DNA of 64,000 bases. Origin: Pseudomonas tensinigenes. Its GTDB lineage: Bacteria; Pseudomonadota; Gammaproteobacteria; Pseudomonadales; Pseudomonadaceae. The position numbers were made by a program, and so were the translations under genes. The stretch covers positions 2,969,501-3,033,500 of the forward strand of contig NZ_CP077089.1 in assembly GCF_014268445.2 (NCBI RefSeq), given 5' to 3'. This document shows positions 42,158-49,770 of this stretch, in pieces (position 1 is the stretch's first letter; every line of letters begins with the position of its first letter). The notes beneath the pieces were generated by a model. The model was not told the DNA's origin. It did not search any database and saw only the letters and a list, made by a program, of their open reading frames with translations.

Positions 42158-43099
42158 TCAATTGACTGCCAGGTTGTCCCGAGCCCACTGTTCAGCCGTA
42201 GTGACCTGAATCGACTGCTGTTCGTTGAAAGTCCCCGCTTTAGGCCACGACACGCCTCTGCCTTGGGCAAATACGGCGCGGTATTTTTTGATGTGGTGAG
42301 TGGGGTCTTTTTCCAGCTCGTGCATCAGGTACGGAACCGTCCAGACGTTACGCTTGAACGGCCGCCCCAGCACACGTTCAAGGATGCTCGCCACCTGCCC
42401 GTACGTCACCGTGTCGCCAGACAGGTAGACGATCTCATTGCGAAAGCGCGGTTCGAAGAAAACGATGTCCGCTGTCAGCTTACCGATGTCCTCGGGTGTC
42501 GTGAGCGTCACGCTGGTTTCCAGGCTGCCCAAGGCGTTGATGGCGTCGTTCTCAAAGTCGACGACCTCAAAGACCGGCTCGAACAGAAAACTGGTGAACA
42601 TGCCGGTCGAGATGATCACCCACTCGGTTTTATCTTGTGCACGAAGTAGTTCGCGCACGTCGAGTTGCGCATCGAACAAGTCCTGCGGGCTGCCCCGGCC
42701 AATCACTTCGAAATCGACGCCAAACTGCCAAGGGAAGTAGCGCTTCACGCCGGACCTGAGCGCGGCTGTCGCCAGTTTCATCGGCGTTTCACGGCCCGCG
42801 ACCATGCCTGCGCAGCCTATGACGGTGTCGAATGCTGCGAACACTTCGGCCAGTTGATCGATGGAATCGTTAACCAGGTCTGCAGCGACTAGCTGGATGC
42901 CCAGACTGCGCAGTTCATCGACTTCCAGTTTTTTCTCGGGGGCTTGCGTGTTGATGGTCGAATCCCTGAGCAGGACGCTGATGGTGCTGCCGGGCGAGCG
43001 CTTGGCTACTCGCGCAAGATTACGCAGCACCGGCAGGCCGAGTTCGCCGGCGCCGAGTACGAGAATGGATTGTGGGGAAGGGTGGGTCGCTTCGGTCAT
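42158..43099 (-). CDS. NmrA-like / aromatic-alcohol-reductase-type NAD(P)-binding protein
   Basis: 313 residues. The Rossmann start SILVLGAGELGLPVLRNLAR (GxGxxGxxV) is followed by ISVLLRDS and the atypical SDR/NmrA pattern VIGCAGMVAGRE, FPWQFGVDFE, WVIISTGMFTSFLFEPVF. This resembles isoflavone-reductase-like and NmrA redox-sensor proteins; no catalytic Tyr-Lys pair of classical SDRs stands out. It is divergently transcribed from a HxlR regulator (79-nt gap), which probably controls it. Confidence 0.85.
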   Translation of the reverse strand: MTEATHPSPQSILVLGAGELGLPVLRNLARVAKRSPGSTISVLLRDSTINTQAPEKKLEVDELRSLGIQLVAADLVNDSIDQLAEVFAAFDTVIGCAGMVAGRETPMKLATAALRSGVKRYFPWQFGVDFEVIGRGSPQDLFDAQLDVRELLRAQDKTEWVIISTGMFTSFLFEPVFEVVDFENDAINALGSLETSVTLTTPEDIGKLTADIVFFEPRFRNEIVYLSGDTVTYGQVASILERVLGRPFKRNVWTVPYLMHELEKDPTHHIKKYRAVFAQGRGVSWPKAGTFNEQQSIQVTTAEQWARDNLAVN

Positions 43100-43177
43100 G
43101 ATGTCTCCTGAGATCCGTCGTCTGTATGATTTGGCGATGCTGGCACGATTGCGCAGCGCTCAGAAGAAGGCACACGC

Positions 43178-43654
43178 GTGATACCAGGGGGACAGATGAC
43201 CGATGAGGAAACCCTTAGCCAGGCAGAAGCGATCTGCCAGACGCTAAGACGAGACGATGATGGCGTGCGTCGCGAAGTCCTGGCTCACGCCGGTAGCCGC
43301 TGGTCACTGGGTATCCTGCATGCTTTGGGTGTGTACGGCACGATGCGTCATGCCGAGATCAAACGGCAAATGACGGGCGTGACTCAGCGCATGTTGACCA
43401 AGACGCTGCGGGCGCTGGAACGCGATGGTCTGCTGATACGGCGGGAGTTGGATCAAGTGCCGCCCCATGTCGAGTACGAGCTGACGGCGTTGGGTATGGA
43501 GTTGTTGGTTCGCATGTCGCCGATTTGGACGTGGGTTGTGGAGCACGTGGATGATTTTCGCGAGGCGCGTCGTGTGTTTGATGGTCAGAGCGGGAAAAAG
43601 CCTTCGTGGCAGGTTCCGGTGGTGGGGCTGGTTGATTCAGAAGGGGCCGATTGA
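43178..43654 (+). CDS. HxlR family transcriptional regulator
   Basis: 158 residues. The winged-helix HxlR domain is at about 35-125: SRWSLGILHALGVYGTMRHAE, IKRQMTGVTQRMLTKTLRAL, ERDGLLIRRELDQVPPHVEY and ELTALGMELL. HxlR proteins often sense electrophiles or aldehydes and repress a divergent oxidoreductase gene, matching the NmrA-like gene at 42158. The start is GTG 43178 (GAAGG 7 nt upstream) or ATG 43196 (AGGGGG 4 nt upstream). Confidence 0.9.
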   Translation: MIPGGQMTDEETLSQAEAICQTLRRDDDGVRREVLAHAGSRWSLGILHALGVYGTMRHAEIKRQMTGVTQRMLTKTLRALERDGLLIRRELDQVPPHVEYELTALGMELLVRMSPIWTWVVEHVDDFREARRVFDGQSGKKPSWQVPVVGLVDSEGAD

Positions 43655-43766
43655 ACGCTCGTGTCATTAAATGGTTCGCGCCCGAGAAATCAGCGGCGAA
43701 TCTATTCAAGAAGGCAGGTGATCGAACCACCACCCTCACGGGCGATGGTTCGATACTTAACGCAGG

Positions 43767-44336
43767 TTAGATATTCGGGGTGTAAGAGAAACTCTGCGAA
43801 GCTTCGGTATCGGTGAATGGCGTGACGCGAGTTTTCTTGTTGAACAGGCCATTGACGACCGAGCCGGGGAACATCTCGATGGCGTTGTTGAACAGTTCGA
43901 CGTTGCGGTTGTAGATGGTGATGGCGGCGCCGACGTTCTCTTGTTGTTCGGCAATTTCACGCATCATGTTGTTCGCCGCTTCTGATGCTTTCAGGTCAGG
44001 GTAGGCCTCGAAAGCGATGCGTAGGCCACCCATTAGCTCCCGGGTGGCGGTTTCAACGGTCGTGAGGGCATTGCCATTGGCGCCCGCAGGCAGGGCGTTG
44101 ACCGCGCTGCGAAGGCCGGTGATCTTTTCCAGGAGGCTGGCCTCATAGACCATGAAATCTGCGAGCACTTTTTGAAGCTGGTCGAGAACTTTGGTCTTCT
44201 GGCGTTCGTAAACGAGGACGTCCGACCATGCACGTTGTACTCGGTTGTGTCCCCCGATGATGCCGTTGTAGATGCTGAATCCCCCGATGATCATGACGAC
44301 AGCGATAACAGCGGCGAGGATGAGTGCAATGTCCAT
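43767..44336 (-). CDS. LemA family protein
   Basis: 189 residues. An N-terminal membrane helix (ALILAAVIAVVMIIGGFSIY) is followed by the LemA helical bundle: GHNRVQRAWSDVLVYERQK, RELMGGLRIAFEAYPDLKAS, NMMREIAEQQENVGAAI, VELFNNAIEMFPGSVV. LemA proteins are membrane-anchored, extracytoplasmic or cytoplasmic helical bundles of unclear function, often next to DUF3137/TPM proteins. It begins 3 nt after the gene at 44340, so the two form an operon. Confidence 0.92.
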   Translation of the reverse strand: MDIALILAAVIAVVMIIGGFSIYNGIIGGHNRVQRAWSDVLVYERQKTKVLDQLQKVLADFMVYEASLLEKITGLRSAVNALPAGANGNALTTVETATRELMGGLRIAFEAYPDLKASEAANNMMREIAEQQENVGAAITIYNRNVELFNNAIEMFPGSVVNGLFNKKTRVTPFTDTEASQSFSYTPNI

Positions 44337-44339
44337 GGC

Positions 44340-45443
44340 TTACTTCTCTTTGCGGTTTGTAGGGGTAAGGGAGCTGAAGTTGTCATCGTGCAGCTCACTG
44401 AGTGCATGGCTCCATTGGAGCGCAGACATCAGTCGCGGCAGTTCGATACCAGCAGAAATTTCTGCGTAAAAATTTTTGGGCGAAGCCAGCGAATACTGAG
44501 CACCGTACGCGAACAGGTCGCTGCTCTCAAAACTGAGGCAGAGCTCTCCACTGTCGGAGAACTCCAGGTTCGGACGATGGAGGATGTCGAACAGCTTCAG
44601 CAAGTGGAGCACCGTCGAAGGCTTGATGAATTTCGCACAGAGCATCTCGCTGCGACCGGTCAAACGGAATGCTTTATTGAAATCCGGAGAAGTCGTGTCC
44701 ATGGGGTGCGAATAGTCGTTCTTTGACTGGTAATCCGATCTGACTGATATTCCGGTGACCCATGGAAAGTCGATGACCAAACTGTAGCGATCGTAGTGGT
44801 CATAAACCACCCGAGTCTCCGTTTTGGTATTGCCCTTTTCGTCGGTAATCGTGGTATGCACCTCTCGTTGGTTGACATAGTGCAACTGGCGGTACGTGTA
44901 AGGGAGGTTGCGCAACGTGCCGGTAAATACGCCCTGTATCGACTCGACCAACTTGCGGCTGTAGTCGCCCCGGCGGTAATCACCAAATTCCGTGTCCAGC
45001 TCCTTGAGGGTCGCGGCCGAGTCTTCTCTCAGGAAAGTCAGTCCGTTGTGGAAGTAGGATGACAGTCGAGCAATTCTTTTACTGAGCGACGGCAACCGAT
45101 CAGATTTGGATTTCATCCATGTCAGACTCCAAACGGCAATCACGATGCCAAGAAAACCAGTACCGATGCCGAACGAGTCGGGATCAATTTCCAAGCGGTA
45201 AAAGAACAGAGCGACGCTAGAGATATTCCCAATCCAATAAAGGATCACAGCACTCGCAAGCAATAACAGGCCAGTGCCGAAAAACCACCATGCGCGTGTG
45301 TGATCGAATTCGAGCGGGCCACGGTACGAGGCGAACTCATGGATCACCTTCAATAAGTCGGTGTTGGACTTGGCCCTGTCAACACTGGCTTCGCTCACGG
45401 CCAGCAACTTATTTAACCTCGTGTTCTGCGATAAGTTGGGCAT
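44340..45443 (-). CDS. DUF3137-like membrane protein
   Basis: 367 residues. Two membrane helices at about 52-75 (WWFFGTGLLLLASAVILYW) and 92-110 (GIGTGFLGIVIAVWSLTW) precede a large soluble domain, with DYSRKLVESIQGVFTGTLRN, a Lys/Thr-rich beta hairpin (TITDEKGNTKTETRVVYDHY), and C-terminal SALQWSHALSELHDD. The pairing with LemA and the fold outline resemble DUF3137; family placement is moderately certain. Translated just ahead of lemA. Confidence 0.7.
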   Translation of the reverse strand: MPNLSQNTRLNKLLAVSEASVDRAKSNTDLLKVIHEFASYRGPLEFDHTRAWWFFGTGLLLLASAVILYWIGNISSVALFFYRLEIDPDSFGIGTGFLGIVIAVWSLTWMKSKSDRLPSLSKRIARLSSYFHNGLTFLREDSAATLKELDTEFGDYRRGDYSRKLVESIQGVFTGTLRNLPYTYRQLHYVNQREVHTTITDEKGNTKTETRVVYDHYDRYSLVIDFPWVTGISVRSDYQSKNDYSHPMDTTSPDFNKAFRLTGRSEMLCAKFIKPSTVLHLLKLFDILHRPNLEFSDSGELCLSFESSDLFAYGAQYSLASPKNFYAEISAGIELPRLMSALQWSHALSELHDDNFSSLTPTNRKEK

Positions 45444-45607
45444 GTCAGGTATCCATTGATTCAGGGATGCCTGGTGTGGGAGCCACGACCCGGATTGAGG
45501 ATTTGGTGCTATTCATAATCTGTCAGAAATTTGAAAAAGGAGGGGACGATACCATTGTCATGGCAGTGATGGCTTCTCGCCTGTTGCAGTCTGAAGGGCA
45601 AAAGCTA

Positions 45608-45985
45608 CCCTCACCCCAGCCCTCTCCCGGAGGGAGAGGGGGCCGACCGAGTTGTCTTGCGGGGTACGCCGACCTGTAAGATTTTGGTGATTATGGTTTT
45701 GGTGATTCTGGAGGCTGCGTGAGTAGAAGCGGCCCTCACCCCAGCCCTCTCCCGGAGGGAGAGGGGGCCGACCGAGGTGTCTTGCGGGGTACGTCGACCT
45801 GGAAGATTTTGGTGATTATGGTTTTGGTGATTCTGGGGGCTTCTCGAGTAGAAGCGGCCCTCACCCCAGCCCTCTCCCGGAAGGAGAGGGGGCCGACCGA
45901 GGTGTCTTGCGGGGTACGTCGACCTGGAAGATTTTGGCGATTATGGTTCGGTGAAGGAACGTAGCGATTATGGCTTTGGTGAAGG
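45608..45985. repeat. Three tandem copies of a roughly 125-bp repeat
   Basis: Copies start at 45608, 45731 and 45858 (CCCTCACCCCAGCCCTCTCC). Each continues with GGAGGGAGAGG, GGCCGACCGAG and GTACGTCGACCTG, then AAGATTTTGG repeats (third copy partial). The first half forms a hairpin (CCCTCTCCCGGAGGGAGAGG). A lone inverted half copy lies at 46076-46110. This family of hairpin repeats is dispersed in fluorescent pseudomonads; here it is tandemly amplified. The rest of 45444-46096 holds no gene. Confidence 0.85.
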
Positions 45986-46096
45986 GCCTTCGATTTGGCT
46001 TTGTGAGCTTGGCGAATTTGGATTCAATGAAATACGTTCAAGTCGGTGTAGCTTTCGAATATCCCCCAATCGGTCCCCTCTACCTCTGGGAGAGGG

Positions 46097-46483
46097 CTAG
46101 GGTGAGGGGCTTTCCGTTCGGGACATCAAAGTCTCCAGCCTGGCCAGCGGCGGCGCATCCTGGTTGCGGTCGAATACTTGGATGCCGATCTTCAGCAATC
46201 GACCATTCTCTGCCGCTGCGATTACCTGTTCACACCGCAACAACAACCGCCCCTGATCACAGTCCTGCGCCTTCATCCCCATCGGCAACTTCCGTTCCAA
46301 CCGCAACTCCGCCATCCGACTCTGCGCCGCAATCAGCGCCACCGACCGATCCCTTAAAACCCCACTGCTCTGCGTCATCAACCCCGCCACCCGCACAGCC
46401 GCTGACATCGCCACGGCAATAATCGCCAGCGCCACCAGCACCTCAATCAACGTGAAACCGTCTTCCCGCGAACGCGCACGCAT
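46097..46483 (-). CDS. hxcV: Type II secretion minor pseudopilin GspI (HxcV)
   Basis: 128 residues. The prepilin site is MRARSREDG/FTLIEV (Glu at +5), the helix LVALAIIAVAMSAAVRVAG, then the GspI-type short domain (RSVALIAAQSRMAELRLE, CDQGRLLLRCEQVI) with a Cys pair. GspI is the core of the pseudopilus tip complex. In P. aeruginosa this gene directly follows hxcP; here about 12.8 kb of accessory DNA separates them. Divergent from hxcT. Confidence 0.9.
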   Translation of the reverse strand: MRARSREDGFTLIEVLVALAIIAVAMSAAVRVAGLMTQSSGVLRDRSVALIAAQSRMAELRLERKLPMGMKAQDCDQGRLLLRCEQVIAAAENGRLLKIGIQVFDRNQDAPPLARLETLMSRTESPSP

Positions 46484-46630
46484 AAACCGCCCAAAGCCAA
46501 AACCCAGCCCTCGACGCTAACCCGCGTCCTTGACGGCTTGACGACGAAAACACCCGAGGATTTTCAACATCACTGACATATCTTCTTGCAACACTGCGCG
46601 TCGAATCGAATCAAGCCAGGGTATGTCGAG

Positions 46631-47089
46631 ATGGATATCGCACCTTTCAAATCGCTTCAGCAACCGATGCGCACGCCGCGTGGGCAGCAGGGTTTTACCC
46701 TGATCGAGATCATGGTGGTCGTGGTGATTTTGGGGATTTTGGCGGCGATGGTGGTGCCCAAGGTGCTCGATCGGCCGGATCAGGCGCGGGCGACGGCGGC
46801 GAAGCAGGATATTGGTGGGTTGATGCAGGCGTTGAAGTTGTATCGCCTTGATCACGGTACTTATCCGAGCATGAACCAGGGGCTGAAGGTCTTGGTGGAG
46901 CGGCCGGCGGATGCGAAGAACAGCAATTGGCGCTCGTACCTGGAGCGTTTGCCGAACGATCCGTGGGGGCGTCCTTATCAATACCTCAACCCCGGCGCGA
47001 ATGGTGAGATCGACATCTTTTCCCTCGGTGCCGACGGTCAGCCTGACGGCGACGGCGTGAATGCCGATATCGGTTCCTGGCAGTTGTAA
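46631..47089 (+). CDS. hxcT: Type II secretion major pseudopilin GspG (HxcT)
   Basis: 152 residues. The prepilin site G/FTLIEIMVVVVILGILA is followed by the GspG domain: KQDIGGLMQALKLYRLDHG, YPSMNQGLKVLVERP, PNDPWGRPYQYLNPG, and the calcium-site tail IDIFSLGADGQPDGDG. The start at ATG 46631 (AGGG 9 nt upstream) gives a 21-residue leader. ATG 46667 would give a more usual 9-residue leader but lacks a ribosome site. Confidence 0.92.
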   Translation: MDIAPFKSLQQPMRTPRGQQGFTLIEIMVVVVILGILAAMVVPKVLDRPDQARATAAKQDIGGLMQALKLYRLDHGTYPSMNQGLKVLVERPADAKNSNWRSYLERLPNDPWGRPYQYLNPGANGEIDIFSLGADGQPDGDGVNADIGSWQL

Positions 47090-47097
47090 GGCCGGCC

Positions 47098-48057
47098 ATG
47101 AACAGCCGCTCGCCTGAGGGGGCGAAGCAACAGGGCATGGCGATTATCAGCGCGTTGTTGATTGCGGCCGTGGTGGCGGTGATTGCGGCGGGCATGTTGA
47201 CGCGCCAGAGCGTGTCGACCCGTGCGCTGGAGGCGGATCAGCAGCGTGTGCAGGGACGGTGGCTGGTGCAGGGTGGGTTGGAGATCAGCCGTCAGTTGCT
47301 TTGGGACGCACGTCAGCGTGATCCGTTGACCCGGCTTGATCAGCCGTGGGCGCAACGTCTTTCCGCGCAAGGTTTTGAAGGGCGACTGGAGGATGAGCAG
47401 GGCAAGTTCAACTTGCGCAATCTGGTCGCCAATGAGCGGGTTGATGAGGCGCAGGTGGCGGCGTTTCAGCGTTTGTGCGAGTTGATCGGGGTCAGCGCCG
47501 GGTTGAGTCAGCGCATCAGTCAGCGGGTGATTGCTTCGTACCCGCGACTGCTGAATGCGCAGATTGCCGAGGCGCCGAAAAGTGGTTTTGACAGTGGTCG
47601 CGCGACCTCGCCTAACGCTTCACACAAACCGCAGAAGCCGACGTTGCCGATGCTGCGCAGCATCGATGATTTGCGCAGTGTCGACGGCGTGAATGAGGCG
47701 CTGATCGGCAAACTGGCACCGTACCTGACGGTGATCCCCGCGACGACTTGGCTCAACGGCAACACGGCCACCGCGCCGGTCCTGGCCGCGTATGTGCCGG
47801 GGCTGTCGCTGGAGCGTGCCAATGCGCTGATCGCCGAGCGTGATGCCGGGCGCTGGTTTATCAACCGTGGTGATTTTGTTAACCGCTTGCGCATGCCGCA
47901 ACTGGAGCTGACTAGCGTCAAGGTCGGCATCACCAGTGACTGGTTTCGCCTGCGCGGTGAGGCGCGGCGCGATCAGCGGCGGGTCAGTCTTGAGGCGTTG
48001 CTGCATCGCAGCCAGGACCGCTTGCCGCAGGTGATCTGGTCGCGGGTGGGCGTATGA
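47098..48057 (+). CDS. hxcX: Type II secretion minor pseudopilin GspK (HxcX)
   Basis: 319 residues. Leader ending QQG/MAIISALLIAAVVAVIAAG without the +5 Glu, as usual for GspK. The large alpha domain includes KFNLRNLVANERVDE (typical GKxNLN-like motif), RSIDDLRSVDGVNEALIGKL, and a second helix-hairpin-helix-like repeat. GspK caps the pseudopilus tip. It lies 8 nt after hxcT and its stop overlaps the hxcY start (ATGA). Confidence 0.91.
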   Translation: MNSRSPEGAKQQGMAIISALLIAAVVAVIAAGMLTRQSVSTRALEADQQRVQGRWLVQGGLEISRQLLWDARQRDPLTRLDQPWAQRLSAQGFEGRLEDEQGKFNLRNLVANERVDEAQVAAFQRLCELIGVSAGLSQRISQRVIASYPRLLNAQIAEAPKSGFDSGRATSPNASHKPQKPTLPMLRSIDDLRSVDGVNEALIGKLAPYLTVIPATTWLNGNTATAPVLAAYVPGLSLERANALIAERDAGRWFINRGDFVNRLRMPQLELTSVKVGITSDWFRLRGEARRDQRRVSLEALLHRSQDRLPQVIWSRVGV

Positions 48058-49232
48058 GCCAGTTGAAAGTGGCGTTGCCGCCCTTGGCGGAGCTGGATCT
48101 GCACAGTGAATTGCACTGCGCCTGGCTGGATCGTCAGGGCCAGGTCACGCGGGAAGAACGCCTCAGTCTGAGCCAGTTGAGTCAGCAGGCGAAACTGCCG
48201 CCGCTGGTGTGTTTTTTGCATCCGGCTGACAGCCTGTTGGCGAGTCTCGATTTACCGCCGCTGCCTGCCAACAAGATTGTCGCGGCGGTGCAGTGCGCGG
48301 CGCAGGCCTTGATGCTGGGCGACAGCAGTGAGATGCACATCGCGCACAGTTCGCGGGATGAAGCCGGGCAGGTGCAGATCGCCTGGGCGCCTCGGCAGCA
48401 CTTGTTGCGCTTTGGCCTGTTGCTGAAAAGCGTTGGGCTGAACCTGCGCGGACTCTATCCGGCGCCGTACAGTTTGCCGGTGTTGCCGGGCACCGTTGCT
48501 TGCGTGCAGGACGGGCATTTGTTGCTGCGCGACAGTGTGCAAGTGGCGCGGGTGCAGCCGTTGTTCGATGACGGCCTCGACGGTGTTGTGTGGGAACCGG
48601 GCGTCACTTTGCATTGGATCGGTGATCAACCGCCGCCGGGCGCCGAATTGCCGATGGCGGAGGCGCAGCGCTGGACTGGGCCGCTACCGGGTTGGGGGCT
48701 GCATGGCGCGGTCCAGCAACAAAAAACCGAGCATCGCGGCTGGGGCAGGGCGATCGCCCTCTCAGCGTTGGCCGTGGCGGTGTGGGTGATCGGTTTGAAC
48801 CTGTATGCCGCTCGCGAGGCCGGGCAGGGTCAGCAGTTGAAAAGCCAGATGAACCTGCGGGTAAAGCAGGCCTTCCCCGAGTTGCCGGTAATCCTCAACC
48901 CGTTGCAACAGGCGCGTCAGCAACTGGCGGCGCGGCAGAAGGGCGCGGCGGATGATCCGGCGCAGACTTTCAATCGGCTGGTGTTGCAGGCGGGCAGCGG
49001 CATGCCGTCGATGGCTGGCAGTGTCGAGCGGCTGGTGTTTGTCGACGGCGCCTTGCAGCTGAGTCTGCTGAGTGAGGCCCGTCGTGGCGGCAATGATCAG
49101 GAGTGGCAAAGCACTTTGGCCCAGGCCGGCATCAGCGTGACGGCAGACGACGAAGGCTGGACCTTGCGGCCGTCCACTGAGGCTAGCCCAAGTGAAAGCG
49201 ATGACAGCGGCGGAGCGGAAGAAGATGAATAA
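48054..49232 (+). CDS. hxcY: Type II secretion protein GspL (HxcY)
   Basis: 392 residues. The cytoplasmic ASKHA-like domain (1-240) includes HPADSLLASLDLPPLPANKI and VGLNLRGLYPAPYSLPVLPG. One membrane helix at about 238-255 (AIALSALAVAVWVIGLNLY) and a periplasmic ferredoxin-like domain follow. GspL recruits the GspE ATPase to the inner membrane. The start overlaps hxcX and the end overlaps hxcZ by 8 nt. Confidence 0.89.
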   Translation: MSQLKVALPPLAELDLHSELHCAWLDRQGQVTREERLSLSQLSQQAKLPPLVCFLHPADSLLASLDLPPLPANKIVAAVQCAAQALMLGDSSEMHIAHSSRDEAGQVQIAWAPRQHLLRFGLLLKSVGLNLRGLYPAPYSLPVLPGTVACVQDGHLLLRDSVQVARVQPLFDDGLDGVVWEPGVTLHWIGDQPPPGAELPMAEAQRWTGPLPGWGLHGAVQQQKTEHRGWGRAIALSALAVAVWVIGLNLYAAREAGQGQQLKSQMNLRVKQAFPELPVILNPLQQARQQLAARQKGAADDPAQTFNRLVLQAGSGMPSMAGSVERLVFVDGALQLSLLSEARRGGNDQEWQSTLAQAGISVTADDEGWTLRPSTEASPSESDDSGGAEEDE

Positions 49233-49770
49233 GACCTCGCTCGCGCTGTACCGCGCCAGGTGGCAGCGCTTTAACGCCCAGTTGCAGGTGCGTTGGCAGC
49301 CGTTGGCCTTGCGTGAAAAACGCATGGTCGCCGGCATGGCCATAGCGCTGATCGGCTTGCTGCTGTGGGTTGCGCTGATCCAGCCACCGCTGAAGAAAAT
49401 TACCTATTGGCAAACCGAGACGCCAAAGCTGCGCGCGCAGACCGAAGCGCTGGAAGTGCTGCTGCGCGAAGTGAGCGTGCGTCCGGACGGGCAAAGCGTG
49501 GCGCAGTCGCTGGAGCAAACCCTGCAGGCCAGCGGCCTGGCGGGACATTACCAACTACAGGAGGCACAGGGCGCCTGGCAGTTGACCTTCGACGCGGCGC
49601 CGGCCGACGCCGTGCTCGACTGGCTGTTGAGCAACCCGGCACAACTTTCTCTGCAAGTGGTCGAGGCCCGTTTGCAACGTGCAGACAACCCCTCGACCGA
49701 AGTCACCGCCGGCACTTTGTCAGGCACCGTTCGCATGGATCAGGCGCTGGGCGCTAAGGAAGCTTCATGA
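49225..49770 (+). CDS. hxcZ: Type II secretion protein GspM (HxcZ)
   Basis: 181 residues: a short basic cytoplasmic part (QPLALREKRMV, typical of GspM), a membrane helix (AGMAIALIGLLLWVALIQPP), and a periplasmic ferredoxin-like domain (LEVLLREVSVRPDGQSVAQS). I chose ATG 49225, which has a GGAAGAAG ribosome site and overlaps the hxcY end. Its stop overlaps the hxcQ ATG. Confidence 0.88.
   Translation: MNKTSLALYRARWQRFNAQLQVRWQPLALREKRMVAGMAIALIGLLLWVALIQPPLKKITYWQTETPKLRAQTEALEVLLREVSVRPDGQSVAQSLEQTLQASGLAGHYQLQEAQGAWQLTFDAAPADAVLDWLLSNPAQLSLQVVEARLQRADNPSTEVTAGTLSGTVRMDQALGAKEAS

Noticed and set aside
45608..45985. CRISPR array
   Set aside because: Only three copies of a 125-bp unit with no unique spacers and no cas genes; it is a tandem hairpin repeat.
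33283..46096. Prophage or integrative element
   Set aside because: No integrase, transposase, structural phage genes, tRNA or flanking direct repeats could be seen; called only an accessory island.
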